DNA of 64,000 bases from Neisseria sp. Its GTDB lineage: Bacteria; Pseudomonadota; Gammaproteobacteria; Burkholderiales; Neisseriaceae. Both the position numbers and the translations under genes were made by a program. This document shows positions 17,070-25,664 of this stretch, piece by piece. The stretch lies in NCBI RefSeq assembly GCF_030530745.1, contig NZ_JAUMUI010000007.1, forward strand, positions 28,868 to 92,867, read 5' to 3'. Within the stretch, counting starts at the first letter, position 1; every line of letters begins with the position of its first letter. Under the pieces are notes generated by a model, which saw only the letters and a list, made by a program, of their open reading frames with translations, was not told the origin of the DNA and ran no database searches.

Positions 17070-18650
17070 TTAAGGCACGGAAGCGGCGGTTTCGGCCTCG
17101 GGCAGCATATCCGCCTCGGTGAATTCCGGTTCGGGTGCGGTTTCGAATATTTTACCGTTGAGTTTCAAATGGCTGTTGTCCAGCTCGACTAGTGTTTTGA
17201 TGTTACCGTTGTCAACGGTGAGGTATTGCTCGCGCGCCATCGAGTTGACGGTGCCCTCCACCATCAGGCGCAGGGTTTCGTTGATGTCGTCGAGGCTGGC
17301 ACGGCCTTCGGCAAGGTCTTCGGCATTGACGCTGAAGATATTGCCGGCCTGGTTGACGGCCAGTTGCTCGAGTAGTTTTTGCGGCACCTGCATATCGAAA
17401 CGGGCATGGGTTTTTTTAAGCATGGCGCTAAAGTCGTCCATTTCGGCCCGGGTGAGGCCGTTGAAGCTCAGACGGCCTTTCACATCGACCAAACCTTGCG
17501 GCATTTTGAAAGTGAAGTTTTTGATGTGCAGCACGGGATTTTGGGTGAACAGGCCGGCGGCTTCGTTGCGGGCGGTTTTTAACAGCTCGCTTTGAATCTG
17601 CTCTTCTGTCATTTCTTTCGACGAGAGTTCGGCCATTTTGTTTTTAACGGCCAAAAGGCTCTCGGCGTGCAGATGATCGGCCGCCACATTGATGTCAAGC
17701 GGGCCGTAGCGCTCGTCGCCGTAGGCGAGGGTTTCGAAGCGGAAGCGGCCTTCGCTGTTTACCCATTCGCCGTTTTCACCGGTCCGGGTGTCGAAGCCGA
17801 GCTTTTCAACGGCGATTTTGGAAGGGGCGACGGTGCCGGTAGGGTTGATAAACGCGCCGATTTGCAAATCAGTAACCAAGTTCACCAGCTCGTTGATTTT
17901 GATGTTGTAGTCGAAGCCTTCTTTCCACTGCATGGAAAACTTATCGAGCTTAAAGCTGCTGCTGCCCAGAGCCAATCGGTTGCCGCCGTCGGTGGTTTCG
18001 GTGCGGATATGCAGGTTTTCCAGCGCAACGCTGCCTTTGTCGGCCAGCTTGGCCTGCAGCGAAGGAGCGGTGTAATCGTGGGTGTAGGCAGTAAATTCGG
18101 GTTGGTAAACAGTGGTGCCGCCCAAGCCTTTCCAGTTGAGTTTGATGCCCGAAAGCTCTTCGTAATCGAATGCGGGCACGTTTAAGGCCAGCTCGCCGCC
18201 GCCGCCGAGGTGAACAGTGTTGGTGAGGTTCACGGGCGCCTGCGTGCCGAAGAAGCGGGCCAGCACTTTGGCTGTTTCGGGGTGGTATTTGAATTCGGTT
18301 TCCACGCGGGCGCGCACAGGCGGAAATCCGCCGGCAAACGGGCCGTGCTTAACATGGTTGATAACTGTAACCGGTTCTTTCAAAACGGTTTTAAGATTGT
18401 CGGGCAGGTATTTTCCGGCGTTGTGGAGCAGGGTGGGTTTCAGCCGCACGACGGTGGTTTCGGTGGCGCCGAACCAGCCGCGTTGGTATTGGTGCGATTC
18501 GACGGTGAGAAAGCCGGATTGCGACAACAGTTTCTGCTGGTCGGCCAAGCTTTCTTCAGCCTTGATGCCGAAATAATAAGGCAGTGCGCCGAATACGAGA
18601 ACCAATACGGCGGAAAGGGCGAATGCCAAGGAAACCAATAGCTTTTTCAT
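17070..18650 (-). CDS. YdgA-like DUF945 protein
   Basis: Envelope-anchored protein of 526 residues in the YdgA/DUF945 family, function poorly known. It starts MKKLLVSLAFALSAVLVLVF, a single N-terminal membrane segment or uncleaved signal, then a large beta-rich soluble part with repeated amphipathic strands (LNWKGLGGTT, GSVALENLHIRTE, GRFRFETLAYGDERYGPLDI) and an acidic C-terminus. The frame is open far upstream of the start, but the family start is the ATG at 18650. It is divergent from the DUF4149 gene. Confidence 0.85.
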   Translation of the reverse strand: MKKLLVSLAFALSAVLVLVFGALPYYFGIKAEESLADQQKLLSQSGFLTVESHQYQRGWFGATETTVVRLKPTLLHNAGKYLPDNLKTVLKEPVTVINHVKHGPFAGGFPPVRARVETEFKYHPETAKVLARFFGTQAPVNLTNTVHLGGGGELALNVPAFDYEELSGIKLNWKGLGGTTVYQPEFTAYTHDYTAPSLQAKLADKGSVALENLHIRTETTDGGNRLALGSSSFKLDKFSMQWKEGFDYNIKINELVNLVTDLQIGAFINPTGTVAPSKIAVEKLGFDTRTGENGEWVNSEGRFRFETLAYGDERYGPLDINVAADHLHAESLLAVKNKMAELSSKEMTEEQIQSELLKTARNEAAGLFTQNPVLHIKNFTFKMPQGLVDVKGRLSFNGLTRAEMDDFSAMLKKTHARFDMQVPQKLLEQLAVNQAGNIFSVNAEDLAEGRASLDDINETLRLMVEGTVNSMAREQYLTVDNGNIKTLVELDNSHLKLNGKIFETAPEPEFTEADMLPEAETAASVP

Positions 18651-18818
18651 TGCATCACACAATAAACGGAAAGCGCGAAGCATAGCATTTTTTATGGTGC
18701 TTGTCTTTGATTGAACGGGGTATTTAAACGGCATCCGATAGTATTGCGCCGTTGCCGCGCTTGATGTGCCCGGGTCGGAAATGGTATTGTGCGTGAATCT
18801 CAACGCGAGGGGCAGATG

Positions 18819-19262
18819 ATGAAAAAATTGGCCGGCATATTGGCCGGAGCGTGGCTGGGTTTGCAGTTGGGTGTGGGTTATCTGGTTGCACCGGTGTTGT
18901 TTCAAAATTTGGAACGGATAGAGGCGGGCGCGTTGGCCGGTGTATTGTTTACTGTAACAGCCTATATCGGCTTGGCCGTTTGGCTGCTGGTTTATTTCAC
19001 GGGCAGATTGGAAGAAAAACGGGCTTATGCACGCCCGCACACGGGCAAATGGGTATTGCTGCTGTTGGTTTTGCTGGCGGCTAACCAGTTCCTGGTTACC
19101 CCCGTGATCGAAGCGCACAAAACGGGAGCGGCCAATTGGCTGCTGACGCTTCTGGGCGGTTCGTTCGGCAGATGGCACGGCATTTCATCCGTTATTTATA
19201 TGGTATGCAGCATGCTGGGGCTGGGCTTGGTGTTTCGTTTGGTTAGAATGGAGTGGCGGTAA
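18819..19262 (+). CDS. DUF4149 membrane protein
   Basis: A 147-residue inner-membrane protein with four predicted helices (about 5-25, 42-64, 80-98, 124-143). The layout and the AGAWLGLQLGVGYLVAPVLF opening match DUF4149, whose role is unknown. Two adjacent ATGs (18816, 18819) are possible; I took the second because GAGGGG lies six bases before it. It is convergent with yhbY across a shared terminator. Confidence 0.8.
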   Translation: MKKLAGILAGAWLGLQLGVGYLVAPVLFQNLERIEAGALAGVLFTVTAYIGLAVWLLVYFTGRLEEKRAYARPHTGKWVLLLLVLLAANQFLVTPVIEAHKTGAANWLLTLLGGSFGRWHGISSVIYMVCSMLGLGLVFRLVRMEWR

Positions 19263-19273
19263 CCGTTATAAAG

Positions 19274-19323
19274 CAGGCCGTCTGAAAAGGTTTCTACTTT
19301 AAATAACCTTTTCAGACGGCCTG
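19274..19323. terminator. Bidirectional terminator between the DUF4149 gene and yhbY
   Basis: A perfect 19-bp stem, 19274-19292 with 19305-19323, each arm an uptake sequence plus flanking bases. Confidence 0.85.
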
Positions 19324-19346
19324 TTTGATTGTTTTGCCGTCTTGTT

Positions 19347-19628
19347 TTAGTTTTCGGTTTTTTCACGCCATAAAACCAGCAGCTTGCCGATATGCTGCAC
19401 CAATTGCGCGTCCACCGCTCTGCATAAGGCTTCGCAAATGGCGATGCGTTCGGCGCGGTCGTCTCCCAATACGCGCACCTTGATCAGCCCGTGCGCCGTC
19501 AGCGCCGCATCGGTTTCTTTGATAACGGATTCGGTTAAGCCGTGCTGACCTACCATCACAACGGGGTTTAAATGATGGGCGCGGGCTTTGAGTTCTAAAA
19601 TTTCCCGAGTGGTGAGTTTGTCGGCCAT
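19347..19628 (-). CDS. yhbY: Ribosome assembly RNA-binding protein YhbY (CRM domain)
   Basis: A 93-residue CRS1-YhbY (CRM) domain protein that associates with pre-50S ribosomes. LTTREILELKARAHHLNPVV is followed by the GxxG-type loop VGQHG at about 26-30, and LIKVRVLGDDRAER is the second half of the fold. It is divergent from rlmE-ftsH, the same arrangement as in E. coli, which supports all three assignments. Confidence 0.93.
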   Translation of the reverse strand: MADKLTTREILELKARAHHLNPVVMVGQHGLTESVIKETDAALTAHGLIKVRVLGDDRAERIAICEALCRAVDAQLVQHIGKLLVLWREKTEN

Positions 19629-19738
19629 ATTCTCTGCTCAAATATTAAAATCGGTTAAATGCGTTATTCTACGCGAAGCGGCGCCTTTAAGGGAGAAAAT
19701 AACGTACAATAGCGGCTTTATTGTTGTGTGGCTACGGT

Positions 19739-20359
19739 ATGTCGGTGCGTTCGAAATCTTCCAAAGCATGGCTTAACGAACACGTTAACGATCATTATGT
19801 GCATCTGGCTCAAAAAGAAGGCTACCGCGCGCGCGCGGCCTACAAGCTTTTGGAAATCAACGACAAAGACAAGCTTATCCGCCCCGGTACCGTATTGGCC
19901 GATTTGGGCAGCGCCCCCGGCAGTTGGTCGCAGGTGGCGGCGCAGCTGGCCGGCAGCAGCGGGCAGGTGTTTGCCTTGGATATTCTGCCGATGGAGGCGG
20001 TGGAAGGCGTATCGTTTATTCAGGGTGATTTCCGCGAAGAAGCCGTATTGGCCGAATTTGAGCGGCTGCTGGGCGGCCGCCCGTTAGACCTTGTAATTTG
20101 CGATATGGCACCCAATATGTCGGGCAATGCTGTAACGGATCAGGCGCGCAGCTTTTATTTGTGTGAGCTGGCTTTGGATTTTGCCGCCAACCATCTGAAA
20201 ACAGGCGGTAATTTTCTGGTTAAAGTGTTCCAGGGGGCGGGATACCAAGAATATGCCGCCACTATGCGCGAAGTGTTCGCTTCGGTGCAGACCAGAAAAC
20301 CGAATGCCTCCCGCAATCGTTCCAGTGAGATTTATTTATTGGGCAAAAATAAACGCTGA
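19739..20359 (+). CDS. rlmE: 23S rRNA 2'-O-methyltransferase RlmE (FtsJ/RrmJ)
   Basis: Methylates U2552 in the A loop of 23S rRNA on the 50S subunit. The 206-residue product has the RrmJ layout: Lys in RAAYKLLEI, the SAM motif [15 protein letters not shown] (about 55-69), Asp in CDMAPNMSG, Lys in FLVKVFQG, and Glu in RSSEIYLL, giving the K-D-K-E catalytic set. I placed the start at the ATG 19739 ([12 protein letters not shown]), six codons after an in-frame TTG. ftsH follows 72 bases later in an operon. Confidence 0.96.
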   Translation: MSVRSKSSKAWLNEHVNDHYVHLAQKEGYRARAAYKLLEINDKDKLIRPGTVLADLGSAPGSWSQVAAQLAGSSGQVFALDILPMEAVEGVSFIQGDFREEAVLAEFERLLGGRPLDLVICDMAPNMSGNAVTDQARSFYLCELALDFAANHLKTGGNFLVKVFQGAGYQEYAATMREVFASVQTRKPNASRNRSSEIYLLGKNKR

Positions 20360-20431
20360 CAATGCGTATAGCCTGATTTACAATCCGTCCTTATTTTTGA
20401 CCCTTATATGGAGCCTGTTTCAGTGGGGAAT

Positions 20432-22426
20432 ATGTTAAAAAATGTGTTGGTTTGGCTGGTGTTGATTGTTGCCATGCTGATGGCGTTCAACGCCATCAGC
20501 GACAGCAAAGAAAACAAACAGCAGATCGAATATTCGCAGTTTATCGAACAAGTAAACAAAGGCGAAATCGCCAATGTGAACATTGAAGGCTCGGTGGTCA
20601 GCGGCTACCTGATTAAAGGCACGCGTACCGACAAAACCGAATTCTTCACTAACGCGCCGTTAGACGAAAAACTGGTTCCGACGCTGTTGGATAAAAAAGT
20701 GCGCGTGAAGGTTACTCCTGAAGAAAAACCGAGCATGTTTACCAGCCTGCTGTTCAGCCTGTTGCCGGTTATGCTCCTGATCGGCGCATGGTTCTATTTC
20801 ATGCGTATGCAGTCGGGCGGCGGTGGCAAAGGCGGTGCTTTTTCATTCGGCAAAAGCCGTGCCAAACTGCTGGATAAAGACACCAACAAAGTAACTTTTG
20901 CCGATGTGGCCGGCTGCGACGAAGCCAAAGAAGAAGTGCAGGAAATCGTCGATTATCTGAAAGCCCCCAACCGCTATCAGAGTTTGGGCGGACGCGTGCC
21001 GCGCGGTATCCTGCTGGCGGGCAGCCCCGGTACGGGTAAAACCCTGCTGGCCAAAGCCATCGCAGGCGAAGCGCAAGTGCCGTTTTTCAGCATTTCCGGT
21101 TCCGATTTCGTTGAAATGTTTGTAGGGGTGGGTGCCAGCCGTGTGAGAGATATGTTCGAGCAGGCCAAGAAAAACGCCCCCTGCATTATCTTTATCGACG
21201 AAATCGACGCCGTAGGCCGCCAGCGCGGTGCAGGTTTGGGCGGCGGTAACGACGAGCGCGAACAAACACTCAACCAGCTTTTGGTTGAAATGGACGGTTT
21301 TGAGAGCAACCAAACCGTTATTGTGATTGCCGCTACCAACCGTCCCGACGTGCTTGATCCCGCTTTGCAGCGCCCGGGCCGTTTCGACCGCCAGGTGGTG
21401 GTGCCGCTGCCCGATATCCGAGGCCGGGAGCAGATTCTGAAAGTGCATGCGCAAAAAGTGCCGCTCGACGAATCGGTGGATTTGGTTTCACTGGCACGCG
21501 GCACTCCGGGGTTTTCAGGTGCAGATCTGGCGAACCTGGTGAACGAAGCGGCGCTGTTTGCGGGCCGCCGCAACAAAGTGAAAGTGGATCAAAGCGACTT
21601 TGAAGATGCCAAAGACAAAATCTATATGGGTCCCGAACGCCGCTCGATGGTGATGCACGAAGACGAAAAACGCGCCACCGCTTATCACGAAGCCGGTCAT
21701 GCGATTGTGGCGGAAAGCTTGGAATACACGGATCCTGTTCATAAAGTAACCATCATGCCGCGCGGCCGTGCGCTGGGTCTGACTTGGCAGCTTCCCGAGC
21801 GCGACCGTATCAGTATGTATAAAGATCAAATGCTGAGCCAGATTTCGATTCTGTATGGCGGCCGCATCGCTGAAGATATTTTTGTCGGCCGTATTTCGAC
21901 CGGCGCCTCCAACGACTTCGAGCGCGCCACTCAAATCGCCCGCGAAATGGTTACCCGCTTTGGTATGAGCGACAAAATGGGGCAGATGGTTTATGCTGAA
22001 AATGAAGGCGAAGTGTTCCTCGGCCGCAGCGTAACCCGCTCGCAGCATATTTCTGAGAAAACCCAGCAGGAGGTGGATGCCGAAATCCGCCGCATTCTTG
22101 ACGAACAATATGCCGTAGCCTATAAAATTTTGGACGAAAACCGCGATAAGATGGAAACCATGTGCAAAGCGCTGATGGAATGGGAAACCATAGACCGCGA
22201 TCAAGTGTTGGAAATTATGGAAGGCAAACAACCCAGCCCGCCGAAAGATTACAGCCATAATATCCTTAAAGAGAACGATACGGCGGCTCAATCTCGGGCA
22301 GAATATGCGGATGAGGCGGAGTCTCAAATTAACGGAGCCCCATCCGAAGGTGATGCAAACAGTCAGGCAATTGCAGCGGAAGCAGGTGTGTCGGAAGAAA
22401 CACGCAGCTCAGCCGATAAAGTATAG
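20432..22426 (+). CDS. ftsH: ATP-dependent zinc metalloprotease FtsH
   Basis: Membrane-bound AAA+ protease that degrades unassembled membrane proteins and selected regulators. The 664-residue product has two membrane segments (about 4-22 and 98-118), Walker A GSPGTGKT at 197-204, Walker [12 protein letters not shown], the second region of homology, and zinc-site HEAGH at about 419-423. I chose the ATG at 20432 because [16 protein letters not shown] aligns with the E. coli start. An ATG eight codons earlier is also open. The C-terminal 50 residues are Ser/Ala/Glu-rich and likely disordered. Second gene of the rlmE-ftsH operon. Confidence 0.96.
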   Translation: MLKNVLVWLVLIVAMLMAFNAISDSKENKQQIEYSQFIEQVNKGEIANVNIEGSVVSGYLIKGTRTDKTEFFTNAPLDEKLVPTLLDKKVRVKVTPEEKPSMFTSLLFSLLPVMLLIGAWFYFMRMQSGGGGKGGAFSFGKSRAKLLDKDTNKVTFADVAGCDEAKEEVQEIVDYLKAPNRYQSLGGRVPRGILLAGSPGTGKTLLAKAIAGEAQVPFFSISGSDFVEMFVGVGASRVRDMFEQAKKNAPCIIFIDEIDAVGRQRGAGLGGGNDEREQTLNQLLVEMDGFESNQTVIVIAATNRPDVLDPALQRPGRFDRQVVVPLPDIRGREQILKVHAQKVPLDESVDLVSLARGTPGFSGADLANLVNEAALFAGRRNKVKVDQSDFEDAKDKIYMGPERRSMVMHEDEKRATAYHEAGHAIVAESLEYTDPVHKVTIMPRGRALGLTWQLPERDRISMYKDQMLSQISILYGGRIAEDIFVGRISTGASNDFERATQIAREMVTRFGMSDKMGQMVYAENEGEVFLGRSVTRSQHISEKTQQEVDAEIRRILDEQYAVAYKILDENRDKMETMCKALMEWETIDRDQVLEIMEGKQPSPPKDYSHNILKENDTAAQSRAEYADEAESQINGAPSEGDANSQAIAAEAGVSEETRSSADKV

Positions 22427-22442
22427 AATCCATCCGATTGAA

Positions 22443-22472
22443 AAGCGGCCGTTAAGGCCGCTTGCTTTTTTT
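22443..22472 (+). terminator. ftsH terminator
   Basis: AAGCGGCC (22443-22450) pairs with GGCCGCTT (22456-22463), followed by a T-run, 17 bases after the stop codon. Confidence 0.85.
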
Positions 22473-22609
22473 ATCAAGTTTCCTTTTTGGTTGAGCTTCC
22501 GCTATTTGTGGCGGTAGAGTGTGGGTTTATCGGGTAGGGGTCTAACCCTTTACAATCAAGGCAGTACGTAGGGCGGCGCTCTATGTGTCGTCCTGTGCGT
22601 TGAAACATG
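22473..22609. repeat. Dispersed structured repeat, copy 1 (about 135 bp)
   Basis: It begins ATCAAGTTTCCTTTTTGG and ends GTTGAAACAT. It is about 80% identical by eye to 36815-36952 and more distantly to 49038-49171. Internal hairpins are CCGCTATTTGTGGCGG-like, GGGGTCTAACCC-like, and a longer one around AGGGCGGCGCTCTATGTGTC. It follows the ftsH terminator directly. Confidence 0.75.
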
Positions 22610-22832
22610 TTTTGATATTGAAATCAAAGGCATCAGGTTTCGAGTATCGGTTTTTTTTCAAAATTCCGATTGGTTTTTGCGTATCGTTTTGAGCACCTGT
22701 TTTTCAGGTTTAACCTGAATATGGCGGCAAGCAAATGTTTTCAGGCGGTATAGGGGATTCGCTTGGTTTTTGTCTTGGTTCAAAGAAAACGATTTTGCAA
22801 AGGTTTCTGAAAATATGTAAGCCACTATAAAA
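22610..22832. other. Rest of the ftsH-qmcA intergenic stretch
   Basis: AT-rich sequence between repeat copy 1 and the qmcA terminator. A 65-codon opening on the reverse strand has no ribosome binding site or recognisable product. I see nothing convincing in it. Confidence 0.4.
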
Positions 22833-22882
22833 ACAGCCGAAGCAAACGGGATCAACAGCCCGGTTTGCTTCGGCTGTATTTT
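22833..22882 (-). terminator. qmcA terminator
   Basis: ACAGCCGAAGCAAAC (22833-22847) pairs with GTTTGCTTCGGCTGT (22863-22877). Reading leftwards the stem is followed by TTTTTA, fitting termination of the nfeD-qmcA transcript. Confidence 0.85.
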
Positions 22883-22910
22883 TTACCGGCTGCCGTTCGG
22901 CAGTACGGCG

Positions 22911-23879
22911 TTATTTGGCCGCTGTTTTACCGCCCTCAACGATTTTCAAACCGGATGCAACCAAACCGCCGATATCGGCAATGTTGGCGGGCATAATCAA
23001 AGTGTTGTTTTCTTTGGCCAGTTTACCGAAGGCTTCTACATATTGCTCGGCCACTTTCAGGTTGACGGCTTCGCTGCCGCCCGGGTTTTGCAGGGCTGCA
23101 GCCACCGCGCGGATGGCATCGGCGTTGGCTTCGGCCACTAGCCGCAGGGCTTCGGCTTCACCTTGGGCACGGTTGATTTGGGCGATTTTCTGGCCGTTTG
23201 ATTCGTTGATGGCGGCCTGCATTTCGCCTTCCGACTGTTGGATTTCCGCTTCTCGCTGGCCGCTGGCCAGGTTGATTTGTTCGATTTTCCGGCCTTCCGA
23301 TTCGGCGATGCGGGCACGCTTTTCGCGTTCGGCAGTAATTTGTGCCTGCATGGCGCGAAGAATTTCTTGCGGGGGAACCAAATCTTTGATTTCGTAGCGT
23401 AAGACTTTTACACCCCATGATACTGCGGCCTGATCGAGCGAAGAAACGACGGTTGAGTTGATTTCGTCCCGTTCTTCAAAGGTTTTGTCCAATTCCATGC
23501 GGCCGATGATTGAGCGCAGAGTGGTTTGTGCCAATTGGGTGATGGCCATGATGTAGTTGCTCGATCCGTATGAGGCCAGTTTGGGGTCGGTAACCTGAAA
23601 ATAAATGATGCCGTCTACCGTGAGCTGGGTATTGTCGCGGGTAATGCACACTTGGCTGGGCACGTCGAGGGGGATTTCTTTTAACGTATGGCGGTAGGCT
23701 ACACGGTCGACAAACGGTATCAAAATATTAAGGCCGGGGTTTAGGACTTTATAAAAACGCCCCAACCGTTCGACCACATAGGCTTCTTGCTGCGGTACCA
23801 CGGTAAAGGCCTTGAAGCCGAATACGATAACGGCGATAAAAATCAGGATGGGAAAGCTGACGAAGATGCTGAAATCCAT
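22911..23879 (-). CDS. qmcA: SPFH-domain membrane protein QmcA (stomatin/prohibitin family)
   Basis: Inner-membrane microdomain protein with 322 residues: an N-terminal membrane segment (about 5-25), the SPFH domain (VPQQEAYVVERLGRFYKVL at about 28-46, onwards to about 190), a charged Ala/Glu/Gln coiled coil (about 180-265) and a short C-terminal region. Members assemble into rings and modulate proteases such as FtsH; ftsH is the next gene, in the opposite direction. It lies 20 bases after nfeD, the usual partner, in one operon. Confidence 0.93.
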   Translation of the reverse strand: MDFSIFVSFPILIFIAVIVFGFKAFTVVPQQEAYVVERLGRFYKVLNPGLNILIPFVDRVAYRHTLKEIPLDVPSQVCITRDNTQLTVDGIIYFQVTDPKLASYGSSNYIMAITQLAQTTLRSIIGRMELDKTFEERDEINSTVVSSLDQAAVSWGVKVLRYEIKDLVPPQEILRAMQAQITAEREKRARIAESEGRKIEQINLASGQREAEIQQSEGEMQAAINESNGQKIAQINRAQGEAEALRLVAEANADAIRAVAAALQNPGGSEAVNLKVAEQYVEAFGKLAKENNTLIMPANIADIGGLVASGLKIVEGGKTAAK

Positions 23880-23899
23880 AGTTTTTCCTTTGGCTTAAG

Positions 23900-24316
23900 T
23901 TAATGCAGGTTAATCAATAGGATATTGCCTTTTTTACCGGTGATGACGGCAGTTTGCGGTTGGGAGGCAGTTTGGGTATTGGCGGCTTCGGCCTGCCAAA
24001 CGGCGCCGCGGTAGTGTACTTCATACACATTGCCGTGCAAGCGGCGGCTGATGCGTACGGTTTGGCCGATGTCCAAATCGTTAAGCGATGCGTCGCCGTT
24101 GCCGGGGCGGCGGTGGCGCTTGATCCAGCGGTTTGCCCAAGCGATACCCACGGAGGCCAGCACGGCGGCGGTGATGATGCTGACGGTCAGGTTGTTAAAC
24201 AGAAGGGCAGCCAAGCCTGCGCCGAATAGGGCGGCGCTGACCACCAACAGGTAAATCGTGCTGACGAACAGTTCGAGAATCAGCACCAATGCCGCAGCGA
24301 TAAACCAATATGTCAT
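23900..24316 (-). CDS. NfeD-like membrane protein
   Basis: A short NfeD (YbbK-type) protein of 138 residues: hydrophobic segments across about 1-65, then a soluble beta-barrel OB-like domain from about 80 (IGQTVRISRRLHGNVYEVHYRGAVWQ). NfeD proteins partner with SPFH proteins, here QmcA 20 bases downstream. GAAAGGCAACC on the reverse strand precedes the ATG at 24316. Confidence 0.9.
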   Translation of the reverse strand: MTYWFIAAALVLILELFVSTIYLLVVSAALFGAGLAALLFNNLTVSIITAAVLASVGIAWANRWIKRHRRPGNGDASLNDLDIGQTVRISRRLHGNVYEVHYRGAVWQAEAANTQTASQPQTAVITGKKGNILLINLH

Positions 24317-24551
24317 GAGGTTGCCTTTCTGTGGTTGGGATTCGTGTTGAAAATAAGCCTGCCTGCAATAAAAATCAATGCTGTTGCAACGGGAGGGCGG
24401 GTGATTCGTTAAAAGTTTACTTGGCTATCGACCAAACGTAAATATAGCAAAACCATTTGTTTAACAACCGTTCCGTCATAATCGGGTCAGACAAGATTAT
24501 GACATATGTGCTTTTTATTAAGTTTATTCACGATAAGTTTTTTCAGACGGC
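24317..24551. other. Intergenic stretch upstream of nfeD
   Basis: AT-rich; presumably holds the nfeD promoter. A lone TTTCAGACGGCCT lies at its end. I see no gene. Confidence 0.4.
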
Positions 24552-24720
24552 CTAAGGGCTGTCGACATTTAACCGACGAAGCGGTTTTTTGAGGCAAAAA
24601 CCGCGTATGCAAGGCAAAAAGCGCAGCAAGGTTGGATACCTTGCGAGCATTTTTAACGCCGCAGACGGGGTATTTTGGCCAAAAATACCGCCGTTGCATT
24701 GAATGTCGACAGACCCTAAG
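24552..24720. mobile_element. MITE-like element of about 169 bp with terminal inverted repeats
   Basis: The left end CTAAGGGCTGTCGACATT and the complement of the right end (CTTAGGGTCTGTCGACATT) match over about 18 bases with small differences. Inside are three hairpins: GCGGTTTTT..AAAAACCGC, CAAGGT..ACCTTG, and GGTATTTT..AAAAATACC. No coding capacity for a transposase. It sits between uptake-sequence hairpins downstream of rlmB. Confidence 0.6.
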
Positions 24721-24729
24721 GGCAAATAA

Positions 24730-24767
24730 AAGGCCGCCTGAAAACAAAACGGCTTTCAGACGGCCTT
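24730..24767 (-). terminator. rlmB terminator (uptake-sequence pair, one mismatch)
   Basis: AAGGCCGCCTGAAA (24730-24743) pairs with TTTCAGACGGCCTT (24754-24767). One mismatch because the left copy has GCC for GTC. Confidence 0.7.
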
Positions 24768-24797
24768 GTATTCGGTTGGTAAACGCAACAGGCCGGT

Positions 24798-25544
24798 TTA
24801 TCCGGCGGCCGACACGCGGCGGCGGCGGGTTTCGCTCAACACCATGCCGGCGGTTACCGACACGTTCATACTTTCCACCGTGCCGAACATGGGCACGGAA
24901 ACCAGCATATCGCAATGCTCGCGGGTGAGGCGGCGCATGCCTTCGCCTTCGTTGCCCATCACCCAGGCGATGCTTTCGGGCAGCTCGGCGTGATACAGAT
25001 CGGCTTCGCCGCCCATATCGGTGCCGACCACCCAGATGCCGTATTCCTTCAGCTCGCGCAGGGTGCGGGCGAGATTGGTAACGGTGATGTAGGGCACGGT
25101 TTCGGCGGCACCGCAGGCCACTTTGCTCACAGTGGCGTTCAGCCCGGCGCTTTTGTCTTTCGGCGCAATCACGGCGTGCACGCCCATGGCATCCGCAGTG
25201 CGCAGGCAGGCGCCGAGGTTGTGCGGATCGGTGATGCCGTCGAGCACCAGCAGCAGGGCGGGTTCGCGCAGGTTTTCCAAAACGTCTTCCAGATGAACGT
25301 GGTTTTTGGATGCGTCGATAAAGCCGGCCACCCCTTGATGGCGTGCGCCTTTGGCGATGGTGTTGAGGCGCTCGGCGGCGGCGAAGTGCACGCGCACGTT
25401 TTCGGCGGCGGCTTTTTCCAACACTTCCCGTGTGCGCACATCTTGCCGGCCTTCCTGTATATAAAGTTCGGTGATGCTTTTGGGGTTTTGCCACAAACGG
25501 GCGTTAACGGCGTGAAAACCGTAGATAAGTCGCTGATTGGCCAT
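24798..25544 (-). CDS. rlmB: 23S rRNA (guanosine-2'-O-)-methyltransferase RlmB
   Basis: SPOUT-class enzyme that methylates G2251 of 23S rRNA. 248 residues: an N-terminal substrate-binding domain ([17 protein letters not shown] at about 5-21), then the knotted SpoU domain with [17 protein letters not shown] (about 118-134), MGNEGEGM and [10 protein letters not shown] near the C-terminus. I took the ATG at 25544; an upstream in-frame opening is not conserved. It is divergent from cca. Confidence 0.95.
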   Translation of the reverse strand: MANQRLIYGFHAVNARLWQNPKSITELYIQEGRQDVRTREVLEKAAAENVRVHFAAAERLNTIAKGARHQGVAGFIDASKNHVHLEDVLENLREPALLLVLDGITDPHNLGACLRTADAMGVHAVIAPKDKSAGLNATVSKVACGAAETVPYITVTNLARTLRELKEYGIWVVGTDMGGEADLYHAELPESIAWVMGNEGEGMRRLTREHCDMLVSVPMFGTVESMNVSVTAGMVLSETRRRRVSAAG

Positions 25545-25664
25545 GGCTCTGCTTTTACTAAAGATTAGAGGCGGCATTATACAGGGTTTGCACACAGGCC
25601 GTCTGAAAAGCAGGGCGGTTTGTTATACAATCGGTTTTATTTTTCAGACGGCCTCACAAACACC

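Noticed and set aside
18651-19178. N-terminal extension of the DUF945 protein by 176 codons
   Set aside because: The added part is antisense to the DUF4149 gene, and the family start with its membrane helix is at 18650.
22658-22855. A 65-codon reverse-strand frame between ftsH and qmcA
   Set aside because: No ribosome binding site or recognisable product, and it runs into the qmcA terminator.
24487-25494. A 335-codon reverse-strand frame over rlmB and the MITE-like element
   Set aside because: It is Arg-rich and out of frame with rlmB, whose SPOUT motifs are unambiguous.
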